From contig JAEZUE010000072.1 of the NCBI GenBank assembly GCA_023443455.1, forward strand, positions 1 to 22,675: a stretch of 22,675 nt of DNA, written 5' to 3'. This document shows, piece after piece, positions 7,436 through 14,535 of this stretch. Numbering within the stretch: the first letter of the stretch is position 1; each line of letters opens with the position of its first letter. This DNA comes from Verrucomicrobiota bacterium. GTDB taxonomy: Bacteria > Verrucomicrobiota > Verrucomicrobiia > Opitutales > Opitutaceae. A program made the position numbers and the translations under genes. Under the pieces are notes generated by a model. It searched no databases, was not told the origin of the DNA, and saw only the letters and a program-made list of their open reading frames with translations.

Positions 7436-8407
7436 ATGCGCCAAACCCGGGAGCCCCCTCGCTGGTACCAGATCCGCCTGCGATTCGTGCTGACGGTCGC
7501 GTTGATCGCCGCCGCCCTCTTCCTCTTCTACCGACACTACAACCCGCCGATGGGCTCGGGACCGGCCGGGCCAGCGATCCCCGCCGCGGCATTCGCGCAG
7601 GAATGGGGCGAACAGGACACGCTGCTCCTCGGCATGGGCGACAGCATCGTCACCGGCTTCGGCGCGAAACCAGGCTTCGGCTTCTTCGACCGGTTGGCAC
7701 GGATACCCGACGGCGACGAAGCGGACATCGACGGCTGTAGCCTCGGCCGTGTCTACCCCAAGCTGCGCACGCTGAACCTCGCCGAGAACTCGTCGAGCTC
7801 CGGCGAGCACCTCCACGGGCAATTGCCGTCACTCCCACGCCAGCCCGCGACCACCCGCGGAATCGTGGTGCTCTCCACCGGCGGCATCGACCTGATCCAC
7901 GACTACGGGTCCAGCCCGCCACGCGACGAGGCGCTCTACGGCGCCTCGTGGGCCGACGGCCAACGCTACGCGACGGCCTTCCGCATGCGACTCGATCGCC
8001 TGCTCGACGGCATCGCCGCCAGATTTCCCGGCGGCTGCGACATCTTCATCGCGACCATCTTCGACCCCACCGACGGGGTCGGTGACATCAACCGCGTCAA
8101 CCCGCTGCTGCGCCTCTTCAAGCCGCTGCCGCCCTGGCCCGACGGGCTGCGCATCCACGGGGAGTTCAACCGCCAGATCCGCGAGGCCGCCGCGGCGCGG
8201 GCCAACGTCCACGTGGTCGACGTGCATGCCACGCTGCTCGGCCACGGCATGCACTGCCGCGACCGGGACAACCCGCACCACCGGGCCGAGGACCCGACCT
8301 ACTGGTACTTTCTGAACCTCGAGGATCCGAACCGGCGCGGTTACGACGCGATCCGCCGGGCGTTCCTGTTGGAGATGATTCCAGTGCTCGCGCCGGCGAC
8401 TCACTGA
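7436..8407 (+). CDS. Membrane-anchored SGNH/GDSL-like hydrolase with altered catalytic blocks
   Basis: A 323-residue protein with an N-terminal hydrophobic anchor (about residues 14-32, LRFVLTVALIAAALFLFYRHY) and a periplasmic domain of the SGNH hydrolase fold. Block I is clear: LLLGMGDSIVTGFG with the nucleophile candidate Ser70. Later blocks deviate from the family. Block III, normally GxND, reads TGGIDLIHDYG (residues 149-158), and block V, normally DxxHPN, reads NLEDPNRRGYDAIRRAF, so both the catalytic Asp and His positions (294 and 297) are changed to Asn and Asp. Many His and Asp residues just upstream (CRDRDNPHHRAEDPTYW) might supply the missing groups. Members with a good triad act as esterases or lipases, but activity here is uncertain. 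The open frame extends back to 7325, but the ATG at 7436 gives a normal anchor. It converges on the next gene with a 7-base overlap of the ends. Confidence 0.82.
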   Translation: MRQTREPPRWYQIRLRFVLTVALIAAALFLFYRHYNPPMGSGPAGPAIPAAAFAQEWGEQDTLLLGMGDSIVTGFGAKPGFGFFDRLARIPDGDEADIDGCSLGRVYPKLRTLNLAENSSSSGEHLHGQLPSLPRQPATTRGIVVLSTGGIDLIHDYGSSPPRDEALYGASWADGQRYATAFRMRLDRLLDGIAARFPGGCDIFIATIFDPTDGVGDINRVNPLLRLFKPLPPWPDGLRIHGEFNRQIREAAAARANVHVVDVHATLLGHGMHCRDRDNPHHRAEDPTYWYFLNLEDPNRRGYDAIRRAFLLEMIPVLAPATH

Positions 8408-9255
8408 GGCCGCAGATACCCGCTGTCCTCCAGCCAATCGGCGAGGCGATCGGGCCACTGGCGAACCGACCGATACTCGGAGCGCCCGCCCATGTTGAAG
8501 GCGTGTTTTCCACGCGCGAGCAGGTGCAGCTCGACCGGGACCTTGGCCGCGCGCAGGCGCTCGACCAGCGCCATGGTGACAGCGTCGCACCCGTACTCGT
8601 CGTCGTTGGCGCAGAGCAGCCACGTCGGCGGCGTGTCGGCCGGGAGCACCGCGGGAATCTCGCCGCCCGGGTAGACCATCATGAGAAAATCGGGACGCCC
8701 GTTGGCGCGGTCGATCGGGTCGGCCGCACGCGCGTCGCCGAGGCCCCGGTCGAAGGCCACCATGAGGACCACCGCACCGCCGGCCGAGAAGCCCAACATT
8801 CCGATACGCCGAGGATCGACGTCGAACTCGGCCGCCCGGCTGCGCACGAGCCGGACCGCGCGCTGGGCATCCTGCCGGACGTGGGCGAGCGTGTAGGGCG
8901 AGCCGGGCTCGTTGGGCAGACGGTACTTCAGCGCGAAGACCGTCACCCCGAGCGTATTGAGGTATTCCGCCGCCTTCTCGCCCTCCTCGCCGAAGACCAG
9001 TTCGCGGAAGCCGCCGCCAGGCGCGACGATGACGGCGCAGCCGTTGGCCTTGTCGGCGGGCGGGCGGAAGACGGTGAGCGACGGGTTGTGGATGTTGCGC
9101 ACCCACCAGTCCTGCGCCCGCTCGGGTTCGTCGCGGCGCGACTCGAAGCCGGGAGCGCCGTTGTCCCAGAGCGAAACCACGACCGGGGCCGACTGGGCAA
9201 ACGCGGCGACCGGAAAGACGAGGGCGAACAGGACGAGGAACAGGTTTCGGGGCAT
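8401..9255 (-). CDS. Secreted alpha/beta hydrolase (BD-FAE/acetyl-esterase-like)
   Basis: A 284-residue serine hydrolase exported by a typical signal peptide (MPRNLFLVLFALVFPVAAFA, cleavage likely after residue 20). The oxyanion-hole segment APGGGF is at 79-83, the nucleophile motif GFSAGG has Ser157, the acid is in CANDDEYG (Asp218 or Asp219), and the histidine is in ARGKHAFNMG (His251), so the triad is complete and in order. A loop with IHNPSLTVFRPPADKANG precedes the core strands. This layout is typical of small secreted esterases annotated as acetyl-xylan or feruloyl esterases or as peptidase-like hydrolases. De-esterification of plant or algal polysaccharides is plausible in this lineage but not shown. 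The ATG at 9255 is supported by the signal peptide. The gene is divergent from the pqiA-like gene (99 bases between starts) and its stop overlaps the stop of the SGNH gene. Confidence 0.92.
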   Translation of the reverse strand: MPRNLFLVLFALVFPVAAFAQSAPVVVSLWDNGAPGFESRRDEPERAQDWWVRNIHNPSLTVFRPPADKANGCAVIVAPGGGFRELVFGEEGEKAAEYLNTLGVTVFALKYRLPNEPGSPYTLAHVRQDAQRAVRLVRSRAAEFDVDPRRIGMLGFSAGGAVVLMVAFDRGLGDARAADPIDRANGRPDFLMMVYPGGEIPAVLPADTPPTWLLCANDDEYGCDAVTMALVERLRAAKVPVELHLLARGKHAFNMGGRSEYRSVRQWPDRLADWLEDSGYLRPQ

Positions 9256-9354
9256 GGCGTGCGAAAGGTTCGCCCGAAGATCGCACCCCGCAGCCGTGAG
9301 GCAAACAGCGTTCGCCGTCCGGCGTGGCGCCCCCGCACTTCCCCATTGCGGATA

Positions 9355-10380
9355 ATGCGCCGGTCGGCTGCGCTCGCGGCCATGCCGGCCGGTATCATCG
9401 AACTCACCCGTCGCACCCGCCTGATCGTGGCGGCGATGCTCGGCGCGTCCTGTGCCTGCAACGTGCTCGTGCTCTTCCTGCCGTTCATGGAACTGCGCAA
9501 GGGGTTCGGCACCGAGCCGTACTCGCTGGTGCGCTCGGTGGACATGATGTGGTCAACCGGGCTGTACGTGCTCGCCGTGCTCGTGGTCGGCTTCTCGATC
9601 GTCTTCCCCTTCGCCAAGCTCGCGATTCTCGCGGGGCTCGCGGCGCGGGGGCGGCTCGATGCCACGGGACGGCGCGCGCTCGAATGGGTCGAGCGCTTGG
9701 GCAAATGGTCGATGCTCGATGTGTTTCTCGTCTGCCTGATCCTCACGCTCACCTCGGGCCAGCTGATGGTCGGGGCCAAACCGCTCGCCGGTATCCCGAT
9801 CTTCGTGGCGGCGATCACGTTGAGCATGGCTGCCGGCGCGTTGCTCGCGCGGGAGATGCCGCCGGAGGCGTCGCGACCGCTGCATCGCCCGATCAACGGC
9901 TGGTGGCTCGCCCTCGCCGGGATCGTGCTCGCCGGCACTCTCGCGATGCCGTTCCTGCAGATCCGCGACTGGCTGCTGGCCGACAAGGCGTACAGCGTCG
10001 TCACGCTCACCCTGACGCTGCTGCGCCAGGGCGCCTGGATCGGCGGGCTGGTCGTCGCAGTTTTCCTGGTGCTCGCGCCGCTCGGGGCGTGGGTCACGGC
10101 CTTCGACTGGTGGCGGCGCCATCGCAATGGCATCCAGGACGAGGCGGCCCATCGCCGCATGCTGCAGTGGCGCCACTGGAGCATGCTCGACGTGTTCGGA
10201 CTCGCGTTGGCGGTGTTCCTCGTCGAGGGCGAGCAGCTCATGCACACCGAGGTACGCTGGGGCGCGCTCTTCCTCGTGGCGATGCTCGCCGTGCGCTGGG
10301 CCATCGACCTGATGCTGGATCGGGCGCGGGTCGCGCCGGTGGAGTCGACGACGCCGACGGACGTCGCCGCCCCGCGGTAG
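9355..10380 (+). CDS. PqiA family integral membrane protein
   Basis: A 341-residue inner-membrane protein made of two tandem PqiA domains, each with about four membrane helices. The family signature occurs once per half: LGKWSMLDVFLVCLILTLTS near residue 118 and RHWSMLDVFGLALAVFLVEG near 277. In E. coli PqiA acts with PqiB/PqiC in transport between the inner and outer membranes; here no pqiB-like MCE gene is adjacent, so the partner is missing or elsewhere. The Cys-rich zinc-ribbon segments seen in E. coli PqiA are absent; only CAC near residue 35 is present. The frame is open far upstream (to 8503), but that part is the antisense shadow of the hydrolase. The ATG at 9355 or the one at 9382 (MPAGIIELTRR) starts the protein; the second fits slightly better with family N-termini. 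The end is followed by a hairpin that could stop transcription. Confidence 0.9.
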   Translation: MRRSAALAAMPAGIIELTRRTRLIVAAMLGASCACNVLVLFLPFMELRKGFGTEPYSLVRSVDMMWSTGLYVLAVLVVGFSIVFPFAKLAILAGLAARGRLDATGRRALEWVERLGKWSMLDVFLVCLILTLTSGQLMVGAKPLAGIPIFVAAITLSMAAGALLAREMPPEASRPLHRPINGWWLALAGIVLAGTLAMPFLQIRDWLLADKAYSVVTLTLTLLRQGAWIGGLVVAVFLVLAPLGAWVTAFDWWRRHRNGIQDEAAHRRMLQWRHWSMLDVFGLALAVFLVEGEQLMHTEVRWGALFLVAMLAVRWAIDLMLDRARVAPVESTTPTDVAAPR

Positions 10381-10409
10381 GCTGCGGCCAGTCCAACGCC
10401 GAGCAGTAG

Positions 10410-10472
10410 GGTCTGAGCTTGCTCAGACCGTTGGGCGTCGCTCGTGCCATGCGGTGCGAGCAAGCTCGCACC
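10410..10472. repeat. Pair of 20-bp REP-like hairpins (9-bp stem, 2-base loop), first copy
   Basis: Hairpin 1 (10410-10429) has the arms GGTCTGAGC / GCTCAGACC around TT. Hairpin 2 (10453-10472) has the arms GGTGCGAGC / GCTCGCACC around AA. Both stems are perfect, both are 9+2+9, and 23 bases separate them. They sit between the convergent pqiA-like and lepB genes, where they could stop transcription from both sides, although neither is followed by a T-run. A second pair of the same design lies at 13504-13562, which argues for a repeat family. Confidence 0.75.
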
Positions 10473-10496
10473 CCACGCAATCTGCATCATCACAGC

Positions 10497-11213
10497 TCAT
10501 TCCAGCGCCGTGCAGAAGCGCCCGAACCGGGGCTGCAACCAGCGGGCCGGATCTCCGGATACAAACACCGCCTCGGCGCGCCCCACGACGTCGTGCAGCG
10601 GCATGAAGCCGAAGAAGCGGGAGTCGTGGCTGTTGTCGCGGTTGTCACCAAGCACCAAGCACTGCCCCGCCGGCACCACCAGCGGCCCGAAATCCCGCAG
10701 GGCCCGCCGCCCGGGCAGCGCCATCACGGAGTGTTCGCGCCCAGCGATCGCCTCCGCGGCGAAGACCGCGGCAGCCCGCTCGTGCGGTTCGAGGCACCCC
10801 ACCCCGGCGGCATCGCCGGGCAGGGGCGCGTAGTGCAGCGGCTCGCCGTTGAGGACCAGGCGCTCGTTGCGCATCTCGAGCGTGTCGCCGGGCAACGCCA
10901 CGACGCGCTTCACCAGGCGGGTGCCGTCTTCCGGCGAGAAACAGACGACGATGTCGCCGCGTTGCGGCTGCGCCCACGTCGCGAGTCGCGTGCGCGTGAA
11001 CGGCACCTTCAGGTCGTAGGCGAGCTTGTTCACGAACACCACATCGCCCTCGAGGATCGTCGGCTTCATCGAGCCGGACGGCACACGGTTGATGTCACCC
11101 AGCGCGGATTTCGCCATCAGGATGCCGAGCACCGGCAACGCCATCGGCCGCACCCAATCCCGCCAGAACCAGCGGCCCGCCCGCCGCATCAGCACTGTTG
11201 CTCGCGTCTTCAT
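10497..11213 (-). CDS. lepB: Signal peptidase I
   Basis: A 238-residue inner-membrane serine protease that removes signal peptides from exported proteins. The catalytic Ser48 is in RVPSGSMKPT and the general base Lys102 is in RLVKRVVALPGDT. Other family boxes are LEGDVVFVNK (substrate-binding strand), QRGDIVVCF, and the C-terminal LVLGDNRDNSHDSRFFGF. A hydrophobic segment (about residues 21-38) just before the serine is the membrane anchor; the N-terminus is basic. The open frame runs back to 11366, but the ATG at 11213 (MKTRATVLMRRAGRWFW) is the sensible start, with an in-frame ATG at 11189 as an alternative. It is divergent from the YgiQ gene across 232 bases that contain a perfect inverted repeat. 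The window encodes at least three likely substrates: DsbD, the secreted hydrolase and the PEP-CTERM protein. Confidence 0.95.
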   Translation of the reverse strand: MKTRATVLMRRAGRWFWRDWVRPMALPVLGILMAKSALGDINRVPSGSMKPTILEGDVVFVNKLAYDLKVPFTRTRLATWAQPQRGDIVVCFSPEDGTRLVKRVVALPGDTLEMRNERLVLNGEPLHYAPLPGDAAGVGCLEPHERAAAVFAAEAIAGREHSVMALPGRRALRDFGPLVVPAGQCLVLGDNRDNSHDSRFFGFMPLHDVVGRAEAVFVSGDPARWLQPRFGRFCTALE

Positions 11214-11304
11214 GCCCGACAGGAAGACCCGCGCAACCGTTCCCGCAACCGCCCCGAGGACCAGCGGGCGAGCCGCAGGACAGGCGGGAAAGCGCACCTG
11301 GCAA

Positions 11305-11325
11305 TTGTCACGTAATACGTGACAA
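11305..11325. promoter_or_regulatory. Perfect inverted repeat in the lepB/ygiQ divergent region, possible operator
   Basis: TTGTCACGTA, one central A, then TACGTGACAA: two 10-base arms without mismatch. It lies 92 bases upstream of the lepB start and 121 bases upstream of the YgiQ start. The short odd spacer and near-AT-balanced sequence in a very GC-rich setting suggest a protein-binding dyad rather than a terminator. I cannot assign the regulator. Confidence 0.5.
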
Positions 11326-11445
11326 GCTGGTGTTGCGCCCGCGCCTTTTGTGGAGCACCGCCGCAAGAAGCCGACGTGCTAGCCGCGCGCCCCGCCCCAG
11401 CCGGCGCTTGCGCGTCGGCAACACACCGGCGAACGTGGCCCCACC

Positions 11446-13485
11446 TTGCCGCCTCCCGCCCACACCACCGCCAAGCCCGACGCCCGCGATCCGCTCTGGA
11501 ACCCGGCGCGCTGGCTGCCGACCACGCGCGACGAACTCGACGCGCGCGGTTGGGACGAGGTCGACGTGATCCTCGTCACCGGCGACGCCTACGTGGACCA
11601 TCCGTCGTTCGGCGCGTCGGTCGTGGGCCGCATCATCGAGCGAGAGGGCCTGCGCGTGGCGATCCTGCCGCAGCCCAACTGGCGCGACGACCTGCGCGAC
11701 TTCAAGAAGCTGGGACGCCCGCGGCTGTTCTTCGGCGTGACCGCCGGCTGCATGGACTCGATGGTCAACCGCTACACCGCCGGCCGGCGCCTGCGCAGCG
11801 ACGACGCCTACACGCCCGACGGCGCGCCCGGCTTCCGTCCCGACTATGCGGTGACAACGTACACCCGCATCCTGAAGGAGCTCTACCCCGACGTGCCCGT
11901 GATGATCGGCGGCATCGAGGCGAGCCTGCGCCGCGTGTCGCACTACGACTACTGGTCCGACGTGATCCGCCCGACCGTGCTCGCCGAGAGCGGGGCCGAC
12001 ATCCTGGTGTACGGCATGGGGGAGCTGCCATTGCTCGAGATGCTGCGCCTGCTCGGCCGCGGCGTGCCGTTCGCCTCGCTCAAGACCATCGCGCAGACCG
12101 CGGTGCTGGTGCCGGCCGACACGCCGTTGCCCAAGAACAGCAACTGGGAGGACCTCACGCTCCACTCCCACGAGGAATGCCTCGCCGACCGCACGCTGTA
12201 CGCGGCGAACTTCAAGCAGGTCGAGACCGAGTCGAACCGCGTGAAGGCGCGCCGCATCCTGCAGCAAGTCGGCGACCAGACGCTGGTCGTGAACCCGCCC
12301 TACCCGACCATGACGGAGGCGCAGATGGACCGCAGTTTCGACCTGCCGTTCACCCGCCTGCCGCATCCGCGGTACCGCAAGCGCGGGCCGATCCCCGCGT
12401 ATGAGATGATCCGGCACTCGATCAATCTCCACCGCGGCTGCTTCGGCGGCTGCGCGTTCTGCACGATCTCGGCGCACCAGGGCAAGTTTGTCGCCAGCCG
12501 CAGCAAGGAAAGCATCCTGCGCGAGGTCGAAGCCGTGAAGGCGATGCCGGATTTCCACGGCACGATCAGCGACCTCGGCGGCCCGTCGGCCAACATGTAC
12601 CGCATGAAGGGCAAGGAGCAGTGGATCTGCGACCAGTGCATCCGCCCGAGCTGCATGTGGCCATCGATGTGCGCGAACCTCGACACCGACCACACCGCGC
12701 TGCTCGACATCTACAAGGCGGTACGCGAGACGCCCGGAGTGAAGCACGCCTTCGTCACCAGCGGTCTGCGCTACGACCTCTTCCTGCACCCGAAGAAGAC
12801 GCCCGAGGTGGCGAAGAGCCACGAGCGCTACATCGAGGAGCTCATCACGCACCACGTCTCCGGCCGCCTGAAGGTCGCGCCCGAGCACACCTCCGACCCG
12901 GTGCTGCGGGTGATGCGCAAGCCCAGCTTCGACCTGTTCCGCGAATTCCTGAAACGTTTCGACGCGGTGAAGCAGAAGGTCGGCAAACCGCAGCTCCAGC
13001 TCATCCCGTATTTCATCAGCTCGCACCCGGCCTCGCGCCCCGAGGACATGGCCGACCTCGCCGCGCAGACCAAGGAGCTCGGCTTCAAGCTCGAGCAGGT
13101 GCAGGACTTCACGCCCACGCCGATGACGGTCGCCACCGAGATCTACGCCACCGGCGTGCACCCGTACGACGGCAAGCCCGTACCCGTGGCCCGGACACGC
13201 GAGGAGAAGGAGGCGCAGCGCAGCTTCTTCTTCTGGTACAAGCCGGAGATGCGCGAGTCGGTGCGCGGCGCATTGAAACGCTTCGGTCTCGAACGTTTCC
13301 TGAAACCGCTGCTCGGCGGCGGCCCGAGCGACCACAAGCCGCGCCGCCCCGACGAGCACGTGGTCACGACCGACAAGGCCGGCTACGCGCGCAACGGACC
13401 GGAGCTGGGCGGCAAGCACGGCCACCAGCCGCACGGCGGGAACCATGGCGGAAACCGGGCCCACGGTCGCGGCCGGCACCGCTGA
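11446..13485 (+). CDS. ygiQ: YgiQ family radical SAM protein
   Basis: A 679-residue protein of the YgiQ (UPF0313) family, a radical SAM enzyme whose reaction is not established. The N-terminal part reads WLPTTRDELDARGWDEVDVI then LVTGDAYVDHPSFGASVVGR, the family hallmark, and forms a cobalamin-binding-like Rossmann region. The radical SAM motif CxxxCxxC is RGCFGGCAFC (Cys332, Cys336, Cys339), coordinating the 4Fe-4S cluster. Further cysteines follow in ICDQCIRPSCMWPSMC. The conserved tail VQDFTPTPMTVATEIYATGV ends the core. A TTG at 11446 is the only reasonable start in frame before the conserved block; no clear ribosome-binding site is seen. The last 30 or so residues are rich in His, Gly and Arg (GGKHGHQPHGGNHGGNRAHG), an extension that is not part of the core fold. 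Family and length are secure; function is unknown. Confidence 0.93.
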   Translation: MPPPAHTTAKPDARDPLWNPARWLPTTRDELDARGWDEVDVILVTGDAYVDHPSFGASVVGRIIEREGLRVAILPQPNWRDDLRDFKKLGRPRLFFGVTAGCMDSMVNRYTAGRRLRSDDAYTPDGAPGFRPDYAVTTYTRILKELYPDVPVMIGGIEASLRRVSHYDYWSDVIRPTVLAESGADILVYGMGELPLLEMLRLLGRGVPFASLKTIAQTAVLVPADTPLPKNSNWEDLTLHSHEECLADRTLYAANFKQVETESNRVKARRILQQVGDQTLVVNPPYPTMTEAQMDRSFDLPFTRLPHPRYRKRGPIPAYEMIRHSINLHRGCFGGCAFCTISAHQGKFVASRSKESILREVEAVKAMPDFHGTISDLGGPSANMYRMKGKEQWICDQCIRPSCMWPSMCANLDTDHTALLDIYKAVRETPGVKHAFVTSGLRYDLFLHPKKTPEVAKSHERYIEELITHHVSGRLKVAPEHTSDPVLRVMRKPSFDLFREFLKRFDAVKQKVGKPQLQLIPYFISSHPASRPEDMADLAAQTKELGFKLEQVQDFTPTPMTVATEIYATGVHPYDGKPVPVARTREEKEAQRSFFFWYKPEMRESVRGALKRFGLERFLKPLLGGGPSDHKPRRPDEHVVTTDKAGYARNGPELGGKHGHQPHGGNHGGNRAHGRGRHR

Positions 13486-13503
13486 GCGGGGGCTCGAGCG
13501 CAG

Positions 13504-13562
13504 GGTGCGACCTCGGTCGCACCGCATGCATCGCCAAGAAGCGGAGCGAGCAAGCGCGCTCC
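13504..13562. repeat. Pair of 20-bp REP-like hairpins, second copy
   Basis: Hairpin 3 (13504-13523) has the arms GGTGCGACC / GGTCGCACC around TC, a perfect stem. Hairpin 4 (13543-13562) has the arms GGAGCGAGC / GCGCGCTCC around AA, with one mismatch. The design (9+2+9, 19 bases apart) matches the pair at 10410-10472. This pair lies between two genes on the same strand (YgiQ and the nucleotidyltransferase), so a role only as a bidirectional terminator between convergent genes is unlikely to explain both pairs. Confidence 0.7.
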
Positions 13563-13641
13563 CTACCGCAAGCGTGGGGTCGCGGAAACGGCCGCCATGC
13601 CCACCTTGCCAGCACGCCCGGTTTCCCTTTCCCTCGGCCCG

Positions 13642-14535
13642 ATGGCCAAACCCTCTCTCCTCGTCCTCGCCGCCGGCATGGGCTCCCGCTACGGCGGGCT
13701 CAAACAACTCGATCCCGTCGGGCCGGGAGGGGAGACCATCCTCGACTACGCGGTGTTCGACGCGATCCGGGCCGGTTTCGGCCGCGTGGTCTTCGTGATC
13801 CGGCGCGATTTCGCCGACGAATTCGCCACCCGCGTCGTCGCCAAGTACGCGGACCGCATCGAGGTCGGCACCGTCTTCCAGTCGCTCGACGCGCTGCCCG
13901 AGGGCGCGTCGATCCCCGAGGGCCGCGAGAAGCCGTGGGGCACCGGGCATGCGGTCTGGTGCGCCCGCGATGCCGTGAAGGAACCCTTTGCAGTGATCGG
14001 CGCCGACGACTTCTTCGGACGTGACGCGTTCACCGAACTGGCCGCCTTCCTCCAGTCGCCGGCCGCGAGCGGCGCGTCGTTTGCGATGGTTGGATACAGA
14101 TTGGCCAACACCCTTTCCGAAAACGGCGCAGTTGCCCGCGGTGTCTGCGCCGCCGGTGACGACCACCGCCTGCAGACGGTGGTGGAGAACACCGGGATCC
14201 GCCGGGAGGATGTGGGCCCGGGCGGAAAATTCAGCGGCGAGGAGATCGTCTCGATGAACTGCTGGGCATTCACGCCGGCCTTCTTCGGCGAACTCGACCG
14301 GCAGTGGCGCGAGTTCATCGCCGCGCGGGGCCAGGAGCTGAAATCCGAGTTCTACCTGCCCGAGGCGGTCTCGCAGCAGATCGCCGCCGGCCTCGCCACC
14401 GTCGAGGTGCGGCCGACCTCGGCCGAGTGGTTCGGTGTGACCTACCGAGAGGACAAACCCCGCGTGCAGGCCGCACTCGCCGCACTCGCGGACCGCGGCG
14501 ATTATCCGGTGCCGCTCTTCCCCGCCACCGCATGA
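13642..14535 (+). CDS. Sugar-phosphate nucleotidyltransferase-like protein
   Basis: A 297-residue GT-A-type nucleotidyltransferase of the NDP-sugar pyrophosphorylase class. The N-terminal signature LVLAAGMGSRYGGLKQLDPVG has the glycine-rich nucleotide loop, Arg16 and Lys21. IGADDFFGRDAF near residues 119-130 has the Asp pair expected to bind metal and the sugar nucleotide. A C-terminal conserved stretch reads SEFYLPEAVSQQI then EWFGVTYREDKPRV. The family transfers a nucleotide from NTP to a sugar-1-phosphate; neither nucleotide nor sugar can be told from the sequence. The frame is open to 13597, but the ATG at 13642 (MAKPSLLVLAAG) starts just before the first strand. Its stop overlaps the start of the PIG-L deacetylase gene (ATGA), so the two are translationally coupled and probably work in the same glycan or sugar-conjugate route (inference). 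Confidence 0.87.
   Translation: MAKPSLLVLAAGMGSRYGGLKQLDPVGPGGETILDYAVFDAIRAGFGRVVFVIRRDFADEFATRVVAKYADRIEVGTVFQSLDALPEGASIPEGREKPWGTGHAVWCARDAVKEPFAVIGADDFFGRDAFTELAAFLQSPAASGASFAMVGYRLANTLSENGAVARGVCAAGDDHRLQTVVENTGIRREDVGPGGKFSGEEIVSMNCWAFTPAFFGELDRQWREFIAARGQELKSEFYLPEAVSQQIAAGLATVEVRPTSAEWFGVTYREDKPRVQAALAALADRGDYPVPLFPATA

Noticed and set aside
8503..9354. N-terminal extension of the PqiA-like protein by 284 codons
   Set aside because: The stretch is antisense to the secreted hydrolase, has no membrane or domain character and precedes a good ATG at 9355.
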